NCBI GenBank assembly: GCA_017640785.1
Contig: JAEPPZ010000005.1
Coordinates: forward strand, 45,438 to 109,437
Source: Balneola sp.
GTDB taxonomy: Bacteria > Bacteroidota > Rhodothermia > Balneolales > Balneolaceae
Length of the DNA: 64,000 bases
Direction: 5' to 3'
Shown here: piece by piece, positions 1 through 8,862 of the stretch
Position numbering within the stretch: the first letter of the stretch is position 1
Layout: each line of letters starts with the position of its first letter
The notes under the pieces: generated by a model
The model's input: the letters and a program-made list of their open reading frames with translations, nothing else
Database searches by the model: none
Told to the model about the DNA's origin: nothing
Made by a program: the position numbers and the translations under genes

Positions 1-62
1 TTTTAAATATATTCTATAATAATAAATTAGAAAACATCTAAGCATCCAAATAAACCAATTGT

Positions 63-929
63 ATGAAGAAAGTTGCTCTATTTTTATTCATTGCAGTACA
101 TCCCCTTTTTTCCTTTGCGCAAAACAGCACTGAGATCTATTTGTTTGAATTCACCTATAAAAACAACTCTTATCAGCTGAATAACCCGATCAATGTTTCA
201 GACAATGAAGGTTATGATAACCAACCTTCATTTACAGAGGACGGGAAATCCTTGCTTTATGCTTCAACCAGAAACGAACAAACAGATATTCTTTGGTATG
301 ATATTGAATCCGGCTCCAAAAGATGGATTTCAGATACTCCCGGTGGGGAATATTCTCCTGTTCTAATGTCTGATGGGGAACATATTTCTGCTGTTAGGCT
401 TGATCCGGATGGCCTTCAGTTGTTATATAAATATTCAATTAAAGATGGCTCGTCAGAGGTATTGATTCCAAATTTAAAGATTGGATACTATTCATGGTTT
501 TTAACTTCGCGTATTGTTGCTTTTGTACTTGGTGAGCCTGCTACACTTCAGGAAATTGATCTGGCACATAACGAAATTGTTGCTGTAGATGAAAACCCCG
601 GTCGCTCCATACACTATATTCCGGCCACAAAAAGCTATAGTTATGTTGATAAATCGGACCCCGATGATTGGAAAATAATGAAAGCTGTTCCAAATAATTC
701 AGAATGGACGGAAGAGATTACTTCCACACTTCCCGGGTCTGAAGATATGGTTTGGTTAAATATGCATACTATACTGATGGGTAAAGATGATAAAGTCTTT
801 TATTTCGATACTCGATCTGAATCTACTAGTTGGAAACTATTTGCTGATCTTTCAGAATTTGGTCTTTCAGGAATTACGCGACTGGCTAAAAACGGAAATA
901 AAATAGCCATAGTTGTAAACGGAAAATAG
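63..929 (+). CDS. secreted TolB/PD40-type beta-propeller protein
   Basis: A 288-residue protein with a clean signal peptide (basic start, hydrophobic core, cleavage after FSFAQ at about residue 20), so it is exported. Two PD40-like segments are visible: about residues 51-80 (QPSFTEDGKSLLYAS) and about 94-120 (SPVLMSDGEHISAV). This pattern is known from TolB-like propellers. The rest repeats short beta-rich segments, which fits a six-bladed propeller of modest length. No catalytic motif is seen, so a binding or scaffold role is inferred. It stands alone ahead of the amidohydrolase operon, with its own terminator at its stop codon. It may relate to the exported amidohydrolases downstream, because in Bacteroidota such propellers are often fused to them, but that is inference. 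Confidence 0.6.
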   Translation: MKKVALFLFIAVHPLFSFAQNSTEIYLFEFTYKNNSYQLNNPINVSDNEGYDNQPSFTEDGKSLLYASTRNEQTDILWYDIESGSKRWISDTPGGEYSPVLMSDGEHISAVRLDPDGLQLLYKYSIKDGSSEVLIPNLKIGYYSWFLTSRIVAFVLGEPATLQEIDLAHNEIVAVDENPGRSIHYIPATKSYSYVDKSDPDDWKIMKAVPNNSEWTEEITSTLPGSEDMVWLNMHTILMGKDDKVFYFDTRSESTSWKLFADLSEFGLSGITRLAKNGNKIAIVVNGK

Positions 930-945
930 CTCCCGGCTATTTTTT
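923..945 (+). terminator. intrinsic terminator overlapping the stop codon
   Basis: An 8-bp perfect stem AAAATAGC/GCTATTTT with a 5-nt loop, running into a T tract. The TAG stop codon of the propeller gene lies in the left arm. Confidence 0.7.
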
Positions 946-1043
946 AAACACATTTTTACTTATTCGGCTGTCTAATATTTAGCTAGTACGGTTTCAATAA
1001 GATATATTAGCCCCAACCTATAAAACTAACTAAAATCTCTAGA

Positions 1044-2729
1044 ATGAAAATACTACGAAAAACACTTTTTCGTCTGTTGTTCATTATTCCTCTAATAGGA
1101 TTTACCAGCAATTTAAAAGCTCAAAGTGATCCTACCGGTGAATCACCAGCAACTCGCACTTATGCGATCACAAATGCTACGATTGTTCAAGCTCCGGGTA
1201 AATTAATGGAAGAAGGCACTATTGTAATTACAGACGGGTTGATTACAGCTGTTGGAAAAAACATAAATATCCCTGCTACTGCTGAAGTTATTGACGGAAC
1301 AGATATGTTTATTTATTCTGGCTTTATTGACGGAATGTCGAATACAGGAGCTGAAAGACCTGCAAATCCGGAACGACCGGACAATTTATTCACTCCTGAC
1401 CCTCCTAATTACTATGCAGGAATTACCCCTGAAAATCAGGTGATCGAACAGATCAAAGTGGACGAAAACAGTATTGAAGCTATGCGGAAAGTTGGTTTCA
1501 CAATTTCACATACAGTGCCCTACGGTAGAATGCTTCCGGGTTCAGGCGCTTTAATACTTCTCAGGGATGCTGACCATCCGGATAAATTGATCCTATCTGA
1601 AGGTTCTTCTCTTTATTCACAATTTTCAGGTGCTCCCGGTGCTTATCCCGGAAATACTTTAGGGATTATGGCGAAATTCAGAGACCTCTACAAAAATGCA
1701 GAGCTTTCTAAAAATCATTCGGAATTATATGCCTCAAATCCTGAGGGAATCGCTCGTCCAACCAGAGACAGAGTTTCAGAAGCTTTCTACCCTGTGATAG
1801 AAAAAAAACAACCTATTTTCTATAATGCATCAAATTCTTTGGAAGCTCGAAGAGCTATGCGATTACAAAAGGAACTAGGGTTTAATTTGGTACTAGGAAA
1901 TCTACAAGAAGGCTGGGATTTAGCAGACGAGATTAAAAGTACTAATACAAAAGTATTTATGTCGTTGGAGCTTCCAAAAGAACCCAAAAACAGCAAAGAA
2001 GAAGACAAATCAGACGAAGTTAAAAGACTTGAAGAGAGACGAATGGAGTTTTATAAAAAGTATGTATCTCAATATGCTGAACTTCAAAAAGCCGGAATAA
2101 AATTCGGATTTTCTTCTATTGATGCTCGATCAAGCCAGTTAAAAGATAATTTACTTACAATTATTGAACACGGATTAAGCGAAGATCAAGTTCTCGCTGC
2201 ATTAACCACAAACTCTGCTGAGCTACTTGGTATTAGTAAAATTGCCGGAACTTTAGATGAAGGCAAGATCGGTAATTTAATTGTTTCCAAAGGTCCTTAT
2301 TTCGAGAAAAAATCTCAGATCAAATACGTTTTTGTTGATGGAGAAAAGCATGAATATGACGTTAAAGATGGTTCAAAAGTAAAAGAAGGTGACGAAACCC
2401 CTGCTACTAATCTGGATGCTATTTTAGGAGCCTGGAATTACGAATTCACCACTCCTCAAGGAACTCAAACAGGGAAATTCATTTTTACGAATGAGTCCGA
2501 TATTCTAACAGGAACTATGACAAGCTCAGATGGAACTCCTGATACAGACCTTCAAAACATAAGTTTTTTAAACGGAGAACTTAGCTTTGATTTTTCTATC
2601 GATGCCGGCGGACAATCCGTAGACATTGTAGTAGTTGGTGTGGTAGATGGAAATAATTATGAAGCTGAAGCGAGTGTAGCTGCTTTCAATTTTACTTTCC
2701 CAATTCAAGCAACAAAAGATGAGGCTTAA
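1044..2729 (+). CDS. exported amidohydrolase-family protein, metal site lost
   Basis: A 561-residue exported protein with a signal peptide ending at about NLKAQ27. It has the fold signature of the imidazolonepropionase-like amidohydrolases: an N-terminal composite beta domain (AITNATIVQAPG, then GLITAVGKNI), a TIM-barrel middle, and the C-terminal motifs TTNSAELLGI and GTLDEGKIGNLIV. The metal-binding strand that normally reads G-[LIF]-I-D-x-H-x-H is GFIDGMSN at residues 93-100, so both histidines are replaced (M98, N100). No HCH or QHAN-like ligand sites are seen later. Residues from about 457 to the end form an extra beta-rich, lipocalin-like domain. It is first in a three-gene operon and overlaps the next frame closely. 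It is probably non-catalytic or a partner subunit (inference). Confidence 0.75.
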   Translation: MKILRKTLFRLLFIIPLIGFTSNLKAQSDPTGESPATRTYAITNATIVQAPGKLMEEGTIVITDGLITAVGKNINIPATAEVIDGTDMFIYSGFIDGMSNTGAERPANPERPDNLFTPDPPNYYAGITPENQVIEQIKVDENSIEAMRKVGFTISHTVPYGRMLPGSGALILLRDADHPDKLILSEGSSLYSQFSGAPGAYPGNTLGIMAKFRDLYKNAELSKNHSELYASNPEGIARPTRDRVSEAFYPVIEKKQPIFYNASNSLEARRAMRLQKELGFNLVLGNLQEGWDLADEIKSTNTKVFMSLELPKEPKNSKEEDKSDEVKRLEERRMEFYKKYVSQYAELQKAGIKFGFSSIDARSSQLKDNLLTIIEHGLSEDQVLAALTTNSAELLGISKIAGTLDEGKIGNLIVSKGPYFEKKSQIKYVFVDGEKHEYDVKDGSKVKEGDETPATNLDAILGAWNYEFTTPQGTQTGKFIFTNESDILTGTMTSSDGTPDTDLQNISFLNGELSFDFSIDAGGQSVDIVVVGVVDGNNYEAEASVAAFNFTFPIQATKDEA

Positions 2730-2730
2730 A

Positions 2731-4107
2731 ATGAGATTAATAAATATGATAAAACTATCCTCCTTTTTGATGCTGTTTTTGTGTACTTCTGTATTACAAG
2801 CACAAACAAAAAAGGGTGATGTATTAATAAAGAATGGAACCGTAATAACTATTACAGACGGAACTCTGGAAAACACAGATGTTCTGGTTCGCAATGGTAA
2901 AATCGACAGGATAGGTAAAAATCTTAAAGCGCCAAACGGCGTTGAAGAAGTTGATGCAACGGGTAAATTTGTAATGCCCGGGATTATTGACGCCCATTCG
3001 CATATCGCAGGAACTTCTATAAACGAAGGAACCAGCCAGGTTACTGCGGAAGTAAGCATGGAAGATGTAGTTGATCCTCTTGATGTAGGTATTTACAGAG
3101 CGCTTGCAGGTGGTGTAACATCTATTCATTTAATGCATGGTTCTGCAAACGTAATCGGCGGACAAAATGAAACCTTGAAATTGCGTTGGGGAAGTACAAA
3201 CCCTGAAGATCTTCGTTTTGAAGGCGCTCCCAGAACTATAAAGTTTGCCCTGGGTGAAAATCCAACTCGCGGCGGACGTTCACGAGGTATTCAACCTCAA
3301 AGTAGAATGGGCGTGGAAGCAATGCTCAGAAATACTTTTAATGATGCCATTAAATATCGCGACGCATGGAATGCATACCGTTCAAACAAAAGCTCAAGAA
3401 AAGTAGCTCCTGAATACAGCCTGCGTATGGAAACAATGGTTGACATTCTGGAAGGCGAAGTTCTGGTTCATTGCCATTCCTATCGTGCTGATGAGATCTA
3501 TATGCTGATGAAAGTCTTCTCTGATTTCGGTATCGAGAAATTAACTTTTCAACATGCAAACGAAGCGTATAAAGTAGCTCCTGAACTGGCTGAATTTGGA
3601 GCATCAGCTTCTGTGTTTTCTGACTGGTGGGCTTATAAGCTGGAAGTTTACTACTCCACTGCATATAACGCAGCTATCCTGACTGAAAACGGAGTAACAA
3701 CTTCGATCAATTCAGATTCAGGCGAGTTGATTCGTCACTTATTTCACGAAGCAGCTAAAACCCAAAAATACGGAGATCTTTCCGATAACGAAGCTTTAGC
3801 TTTAATCACTCTGAACCCGGCTAAACAATTGGGCATTGATAACAGAGTAGGTTCTTTGGAAAAAGGAAAAGATGCTGATATCGCTATTTTTGATAACCAT
3901 CCGTTGTCGATTTATGCTGTACCACAAATGACTTTCGTGGACGGTGTAAAGTATTTTGATATCGAGAATGATGCTGCTGATCAGAGAATCTATATAGATC
4001 CTGAATCTACTGTTGAGGACGTTCAGATCCTTTACTCAAATGATCATGACAGATGCATGGAAGGTGCAAATGTTGTGAATTTCACTGACCTCTTTAATAA
4101 CAAGTGA
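2731..4107 (+). CDS. exported metal-dependent amidohydrolase
   Basis: A 458-residue member of the amidohydrolase superfamily. The start at 2731 directly follows the upstream stop and gives a good signal peptide (MIKLSSFLMLFLCTSVLQAQ). An ATG 12 nt earlier is in frame but sits inside the previous gene. All metal-site elements are present: PGIIDAHSH (H89 and H91 in this numbering), VLVHCHSYRADE, LTFQHANE, and the catalytic aspartate in SINSDSGEL. NPAKQLGID and GSLEKGKDADI close the composite domain. The substrate is unknown. Relatives act on imidazolonepropionate, cyclic amides or dipeptides, and the signal peptide places this one in the periplasm or outside the cell. It is flanked on both sides by degenerate family members in the same operon, which suggests a heteromeric complex or a trio with shared substrate (inference). 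Confidence 0.85.
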   Translation: MRLINMIKLSSFLMLFLCTSVLQAQTKKGDVLIKNGTVITITDGTLENTDVLVRNGKIDRIGKNLKAPNGVEEVDATGKFVMPGIIDAHSHIAGTSINEGTSQVTAEVSMEDVVDPLDVGIYRALAGGVTSIHLMHGSANVIGGQNETLKLRWGSTNPEDLRFEGAPRTIKFALGENPTRGGRSRGIQPQSRMGVEAMLRNTFNDAIKYRDAWNAYRSNKSSRKVAPEYSLRMETMVDILEGEVLVHCHSYRADEIYMLMKVFSDFGIEKLTFQHANEAYKVAPELAEFGASASVFSDWWAYKLEVYYSTAYNAAILTENGVTTSINSDSGELIRHLFHEAAKTQKYGDLSDNEALALITLNPAKQLGIDNRVGSLEKGKDADIAIFDNHPLSIYAVPQMTFVDGVKYFDIENDAADQRIYIDPESTVEDVQILYSNDHDRCMEGANVVNFTDLFNNK

Positions 4108-4115
4108 GGAACCAA

Positions 4116-5429
4116 ATGAAAAAATTTATATCCATATTAAGTGTACTTGTACTGCTGCCATTATTTGCCGTTGCGCAAAATGATGGGGGAATAGTACGAG
4201 CCGATAATTCAAAATTTGCATTGACCAATGCTAAGATCTATACCGTAACAAACGGAGTTATAGAAAATGGTACCATAATAATTAACAATGGTATTATTGA
4301 AGCTGTTGGAGCTGATATCAACATTCCGGGCGATGCTCAGGTTATTGATTATTCCGGACAGGAGATCTATCCGGGAATGATCGATTCAGGAACACGCCTT
4401 GGTCTATCCGAAATCGGCAGTATATCCGAAGCTAATGACTTCAGAGAATTTGGTGAAATAACTCCGAATATGCAGGCTTTAACCGCTGTTAATCCAAACT
4501 CTGTAGCAATTCCGGTTACAAGAGTTAGTGGTGTAACTTCAGCCTTAACTATGCCTGCCGGTGGACCACTTCCCGGAACAGCTGCTACTATCAGTCTTTT
4601 TGGTTATACTCCGGATCAAATGTTTGCAGGCTCTAAGGGTGTGGTCATGAACTTCCCTTCTACTGCACAGCGCGGTTGGAGACGAAGAACTCCTGAACAG
4701 ATCGAGAAAGCTCGTGAAAAAGCTCAGGAAACCATCAACGACGCTTTTGATAAAGCAGAATTATATGCGAAGATCAAAGAATCAGATGATGCTCGCTACT
4801 ATCCGGAGATGGAAGCTCTCGCTAAAGTTGTTAACGGAGAAGTATTACTTTATATAGAAGTAAACTCAGCAAAAGACATCCTTAGTGCATTAGAATGGAT
4901 TGAAGATCGCGGATACGAAAACGTGGTACTAACAGGTGTTGCTGAAGGCTGGCGAGTTGCTGAAGAAATAGCTGAAGCAGGACTTCCTGTTATTACAGGA
5001 CCTGTGCTTTCAACTCCAACCCGTGGCTCTGATGCTTATGATACAGCTTATAAAAACCCGGGCTTGATGCAGAAAGCAGGAATCAAAGTTGCTCTGCGTA
5101 CTATGGACACCGAGAATTCACGTAATCTTCCATACAATGCCGGTTTTGCAGCTACATACGGCATGGGAAGAGAAGAAGCACTAAAAGCCATTACAATCAA
5201 TGCTGCTGAGATCATGGGCGTGGGCGATCAGCTTGGATCCATCGAAGTTGGTAAGAAAGCAAATATCTTTGTTTCTACCGGAGACCCTTTCCAGACATCG
5301 ACTAAAATTCTGGATGTTTTCATCGACGGATATAAAATCCCGATGACAAGCAGACATACTGAATTGTATGATGAGTTTCTAAACAGAACTCCGGGTGTTA
5401 ACAAAAACCCAACTAAAGTGGATGGTTAA
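4116..5429 (+). CDS. exported amidohydrolase-family protein, metal site lost
   Basis: A 437-residue exported protein. The ATG at 4116 has a GAGGA ribosome-binding site 5 nt upstream and begins a typical signal peptide (MKKFISILSVLVLLPLFAVAQ). An in-frame GTG at 4104 that overlaps the previous stop is less likely. The family architecture is clear (TNAKIYTVTNGVIENGTI, GIIEAVGADI, TINAAEIMGVGDQLGSIEVGKKANI). The metal strand is GMIDSGTR, with G92 and R94 where histidines belong, and no HCH or HAN motif follows. It is therefore a second probable pseudoenzyme beside an intact paralogue. It ends the operon and is followed by a strong terminator. The central region (EQIEKAREKAQETINDAF) is helical and charged. 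Confidence 0.75.
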   Translation: MKKFISILSVLVLLPLFAVAQNDGGIVRADNSKFALTNAKIYTVTNGVIENGTIIINNGIIEAVGADINIPGDAQVIDYSGQEIYPGMIDSGTRLGLSEIGSISEANDFREFGEITPNMQALTAVNPNSVAIPVTRVSGVTSALTMPAGGPLPGTAATISLFGYTPDQMFAGSKGVVMNFPSTAQRGWRRRTPEQIEKAREKAQETINDAFDKAELYAKIKESDDARYYPEMEALAKVVNGEVLLYIEVNSAKDILSALEWIEDRGYENVVLTGVAEGWRVAEEIAEAGLPVITGPVLSTPTRGSDAYDTAYKNPGLMQKAGIKVALRTMDTENSRNLPYNAGFAATYGMGREEALKAITINAAEIMGVGDQLGSIEVGKKANIFVSTGDPFQTSTKILDVFIDGYKIPMTSRHTELYDEFLNRTPGVNKNPTKVDG

Positions 5430-5457
5430 GTAATTACCATCCTTTTATTGAAATTTG

Positions 5458-5489
5458 AAAAGGGGAATCTGATTGGATTCCCCTTTTTT
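5458..5489 (+). terminator. intrinsic terminator of the amidohydrolase operon
   Basis: A 12-bp stem (AAAAGGGGAATC against GATTCCCCTTTT) with a 6-nt loop, followed by a T run, 28 nt after the last stop codon of the three-gene operon. Confidence 0.85.
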
Positions 5490-5590
5490 GTTTGATGCCT
5501 AACTCTTAGTTAAATTAATTTCGTAACTGACTTTATAAATATTTCATAGTATTTAACATCTGATAAATTCAATATTTAAAAACTTCTACC

Positions 5591-5962
5591 ATGGACTTCA
5601 TGACAATCATAGTGCTTGCAATAGGATCATTAACATCACTAATCCTATTTAGTATGATCTACTTTGGAGCAAAGAACAGAAAGCAAATTGATAATCTTGG
5701 AAAAAATGTAAATAGCTCAACATCAGAGATGAAAAACAATCTGGAAAAAGTATTGAACTCGCTAAAAAGTAATCAAGAACAGCAAGAAAACATTTTATCT
5801 CGGTTACAAAATCTTGAGACTATTGTAACAAGCGAAGCTTGGGAGGCAATTAAAAAGAAAGAAGATCCAGAATATATAGACCTTTTACTTAAAGACGATG
5901 AAGAAGAGGAAATAAGTTCTGAAGAAAAAACTCAAAATATTGCTAAAAAAATCAAACACTAG
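5591..5962 (+). CDS. small membrane-anchored coiled-coil protein
   Basis: A 123-residue protein with no recognised family. Residues 1-28 are one hydrophobic segment (TIIVLAIGSLTSLILFSMIYF). Then comes a polar stretch of about 55 residues with heptad-like hydrophobic spacing (NNLEKVLNSLKSNQEQQENILSRLQNLETIV), which is probably a coiled coil. The tail is very acidic (KDDEEEEISSEE). The layout suggests an inner-membrane anchor with a cytosolic oligomerising domain. It stands alone between the amidohydrolase terminator and a repeat copy. The start could be the ATG at 5591 or the one 9 nt later. Function unknown. Confidence 0.6.
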   Translation: MDFMTIIVLAIGSLTSLILFSMIYFGAKNRKQIDNLGKNVNSSTSEMKNNLEKVLNSLKSNQEQQENILSRLQNLETIVTSEAWEAIKKKEDPEYIDLLLKDDEEEEISSEEKTQNIAKKIKH

Positions 5963-6015
5963 AATACTTATTTAAAAACTTACGCCCCAAAACTTTAGTT
6001 TTAACTTTCCATCTG

Positions 6016-6107
6016 CAAAGATCTCTTAAGTCTGAGACTTAAGAGTAGCAACTCACCAAGTTTGTAACTTGCATTACAGGTAATGGTTTTTAAATTATTA
6101 CATGCCC
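6016..6107. repeat. two-hairpin intergenic repeat, copy 1
   Basis: A roughly 92-bp sequence that recurs with about 85-90% identity (by eye) at about 8633-8723. It holds two inverted repeats in a row: TCTTAAGTC-tga-GACTTAAGA and CAAGTT-tgt-AACTTG. It has no coding potential. It looks like a REP-type or small non-autonomous palindromic element. Confidence 0.75.
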
Positions 6108-6140
6108 AATGCTCATCAATAGTATGTTAAGCAACATAAA

Positions 6141-6521
6141 ATGAATCCAAAGCAAACCACATTTCTATTTTTTGCTACAGCTTCTGCCCTGTTGGCATGG
6201 ATTGTTTCTTTTTCAGAGATTCAGTTTGTTCTTTTTTTCTTTCTCGGAATACTTTGGACGTTTTTTCTTAAAAAATCAGATTCAAAAAAGGAGACTTCAA
6301 GCTTCACTATTGTCAGATCAGAAGTGTTCGGAATATTAATCGGTTTAAGTGTTTCCTACATTATTTGGTATTTAAGTGAAACACCAGAAGTTCGTAACAC
6401 GGATTGGCTCGTTGGTTTAAAGGTAGGTGGTTTGATTTTTGTTTTTCAAACAGTATCTGCAACTTTGGGTATCCTTGGCTACAATTTTACCACAACTTTA
6501 AAAAGTAAATCACAAACCTAG
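6141..6521 (+). CDS. small polytopic membrane protein, unknown function
   Basis: A 126-residue hydrophobic protein with about four predicted membrane segments (roughly residues 5-22, 25-43, 60-80 and 92-116), separated by a charged loop (KKSDSKKETSS). It resembles no family I can name. It starts with ATG, has no obvious ribosome-binding site, and sits between repeat copy 1 and a short hairpin (about 6538-6562, CGCAAGCG/CGCTTGTGCG) just after its stop. A real gene is supported by its length, start and strongly transmembrane composition, but not by homology. Confidence 0.5.
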   Translation: MNPKQTTFLFFATASALLAWIVSFSEIQFVLFFFLGILWTFFLKKSDSKKETSSFTIVRSEVFGILIGLSVSYIIWYLSETPEVRNTDWLVGLKVGGLIFVFQTVSATLGILGYNFTTTLKSKSQT

Positions 6522-6652
6522 CGTCATACCCAAACCTAGCGCAAGCGTCTCGCTTGTGCGGGTTGCAAATCCAGAATTGTTATCTTCCAATCACTTTTTA
6601 GGATAAATAATTTTAGTACTTTCATTTTCAATTTTCTACTCACTAAACTTTT

Positions 6653-8380
6653 ATGAAACTTAAGTCTCTTTCTCTGCTCGTTATAGCAGTCCTTTCTCTT
6701 TCCTGTACTAAGACAGATCAAGTTCACGCACCGTTAGTCCAGCCCTATTTTGAAATGACGGATGCAGAATTTAATGCGGAACAAGCTTTTGAAACCGTTG
6801 CTTATATAGAACAGTACTTCCGTGTAGTTGGTAACGAAGGATTTAACAACAGCATTTATTTTGTGGAAGAACTTCTTAAAAATGAAGGTTTTGTTGAGGA
6901 GTCTGAAGCAGCTTCGAATGATCGTCTCACATACAGAATTGAAAAAAGAGAGCTAAACAGACCTACATGGGAACCTGTTTCCGGAATACTTGAATTAGGT
7001 AATGGTGAGCCCTTACTCAATTTTGATACGAACCGGAACATGATGGCTATCAATTCTTTTAGTTCAAAGGGTGTGGAGGAATATGAAGTTGTGAATGTTG
7101 GTGAAGGAAGAGATCTAAATTTTGATACCGACGTTAAAGGGAAAGTCGTGTTTGCAGAAACTTCAGTTCGCTATTTGTTCAACGAAGCAGTTGTAAAAAG
7201 AGGTGCTGCCGGAGTTCTTGCTTACAGAATGCCCGATTACACACAACCGGAGAAGAATCAAACTTCCATTCAATTTTCAGGTATTTCATTGGATGAAGAA
7301 AAAGAATCATGGGGAATTTTACTTTCTTATGCGGCTAAAGAAAAACTTTTGGAAGCTCTCAAAAATGGAAATAGCTCGATAAAAATAGATCTGAGCACAA
7401 AGATCTATGAATCAGAAGAACTGACTATTGTTGCCGAACTAAAAGGAAATAAATATCCTGAAGACCGCTTTGTATTCAGCGCACATGTTCAGGAACCGGG
7501 AGCAAACGATAATGCTTCGGGAGTTGGCGTTTTGGCTGAAGTTGCAAGCAGCAGTGCCCGATTATTGAAAGCTGGCAAGATCGATCCGGAGAGAACAATA
7601 ACCTACTTATTCGGAGATGAGATCGTATCTACAAATCGGTACATCACTGAAGATGAAGAAAGAGCAAAAACCATTAAATGGGGAATGAGTCTCGATATGG
7701 TTGGCCAAAATACCGATGTCACCGGCGGATCTTTTTTAATTGAAAAAATGCCCGATCCCGGAGCAATTTGGACTCGTGGAGATGAAAAACATTCAGAATG
7801 GGGTGGTCGACCACTAACTAAAGAAGAAATGACTCCTCATTACTTCAATGATTTTATTTTAAACAGATTTCAGGAACAGGGAAAAGCAAAAGGTTGGATC
7901 GTGAATGTAAACCCCTATGAAGGCGGAAGTGATCATGTTCCGTTTTTGAGAAACGATATTCCAGGTTTATTACTGTGGCATTTTACAGATCAGTTTTATC
8001 ACACTGATAATGACAGGATCGACAAAGTTTCGAAATCGACTCTTAAAAATGTGGGCACAGGTGCATTAGTAAGTGCGTTAACACTGACAGGAGATCAGAA
8101 AAAGGCCGCCACTTTAATTTTAAAAGAAACCACAAATGCTGCCATTGATCGTTTAAATGTTGAATTTGAATTGAGTAAAATTGAAATCGCAAAAAATGGC
8201 GACCTTGAAAAGGAGATCGATATCTTAGAAACCTGGGCAGATTGGTATGTTAAATCAGTTGAGAGATCTTCCGACATCCTTACAAAAGATGATCCCATGT
8301 TTACCGAACAGATCAATGCTGCAACCCAAAAAATAATTTCGGAGAAAAATGCTCTGGTTGATTTTGTGAAAAACCTATAG
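6653..8380 (+). CDS. M28-family metallopeptidase lipoprotein
   Basis: A 575-residue probable lipoprotein: the signal ends in LSLSC with the lipid-attachment cysteine at position 18. The C-terminal half has the two-zinc site of M28 aminopeptidases: H278 and D286 in FSAHVQEPGANDNASG, E323 in FGDEIVST, D348 in SLDMVGQ, and H428 in GGSDHVPF. Residues of about 100-260 form the inserted protease-associated (PA)-like domain usual in this family. A helical tail of about 100 residues follows the catalytic domain. It is expected to trim N-terminal residues from peptides in the periplasm or at the cell surface. The upstream intergenic hairpin and the lack of a close neighbour suggest a single-gene unit. 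Confidence 0.85.
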   Translation: MKLKSLSLLVIAVLSLSCTKTDQVHAPLVQPYFEMTDAEFNAEQAFETVAYIEQYFRVVGNEGFNNSIYFVEELLKNEGFVEESEAASNDRLTYRIEKRELNRPTWEPVSGILELGNGEPLLNFDTNRNMMAINSFSSKGVEEYEVVNVGEGRDLNFDTDVKGKVVFAETSVRYLFNEAVVKRGAAGVLAYRMPDYTQPEKNQTSIQFSGISLDEEKESWGILLSYAAKEKLLEALKNGNSSIKIDLSTKIYESEELTIVAELKGNKYPEDRFVFSAHVQEPGANDNASGVGVLAEVASSSARLLKAGKIDPERTITYLFGDEIVSTNRYITEDEERAKTIKWGMSLDMVGQNTDVTGGSFLIEKMPDPGAIWTRGDEKHSEWGGRPLTKEEMTPHYFNDFILNRFQEQGKAKGWIVNVNPYEGGSDHVPFLRNDIPGLLLWHFTDQFYHTDNDRIDKVSKSTLKNVGTGALVSALTLTGDQKKAATLILKETTNAAIDRLNVEFELSKIEIAKNGDLEKEIDILETWADWYVKSVERSSDILTKDDPMFTEQINAATQKIISEKNALVDFVKNL

Positions 8381-8423
8381 TTCTATTTTAAAGTAATAGA
8401 TGAAGAGCCTGGAAGTTTAAAAC

Positions 8424-8654
8424 ATGCCTGAATTCACTGGTGGTCCATATCGTAAAAGAACCTGGCTTAGAAGTAACCTACCATGGTTTCTAATCAATCT
8501 TGGTGTTGCTAAGAAAGGAAAAGATTGCGAAAAGAAAGACGGTTCACATGAATGGTATAAAATTGATAATCAAAGCAGCGGTTGTTACCATTGTGAAGTT
8601 GTTAAAACTGGCAAACTATGGCTCCAAGAAACCAAAGATCTCTTAAGTCTGTGA
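8424..8654 (+). CDS. small CxxC protein, possible zinc ribbon
   Basis: A 76-residue protein with an aromatic, basic N-terminus (PYRKRTWLRSNLPWFL) and four possible metal ligands: C34, H42, and the pair C54/C57 in SGCYHC. I do not recognise the family. It could be a small zinc-ribbon or nucleic-acid-binding protein (inference). Its last seven or so codons lie inside copy 2 of the intergenic repeat, and the TGA stop is in the hairpin loop, so the present C-terminus may have been set by the repeat. It follows the M28 peptidase gene by 43 nt. Confidence 0.5.
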   Translation: MPEFTGGPYRKRTWLRSNLPWFLINLGVAKKGKDCEKKDGSHEWYKIDNQSSGCYHCEVVKTGKLWLQETKDLLSL

Positions 8655-8723
8655 CTTAAGAGTAGCAGCTCAGCAAGTTTGCAACTTGCATTACCAGCTA
8701 TAGTTTTTAAATTATGGCATGCC
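8633..8723. repeat. two-hairpin intergenic repeat, copy 2
   Basis: The partner of the copy at 6016-6107. Both inverted repeats are kept (TCTTAAGTC-tgt-GACTTAAGA, CAAGTT-tgc-AACTTG). Further hairpins follow in the same gap before queD, for example GGAAGTC-aca-GACTTCC near 8758-8775. The left end overlaps the 3' end of the 76-residue gene. Confidence 0.75.
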
Positions 8724-8862
8724 TTTCAAAATCCATAATCATCAACAAGCATAAGGATGGAAGTCACAGACTTCCATTATTTTTTTTTTCAAGTTACAAA
8801 TTTGAAAGAGCCTAAGACTATTCGGCAGCGGAGCTACTGAACGAGACTTAACGTCTCAAAAA

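Noticed and set aside
1820..3129. Minus-strand frames inside the amidohydrolase genes
   Set aside because: They lie wholly within well-supported genes on the other strand, have no ribosome-binding site or family resemblance.
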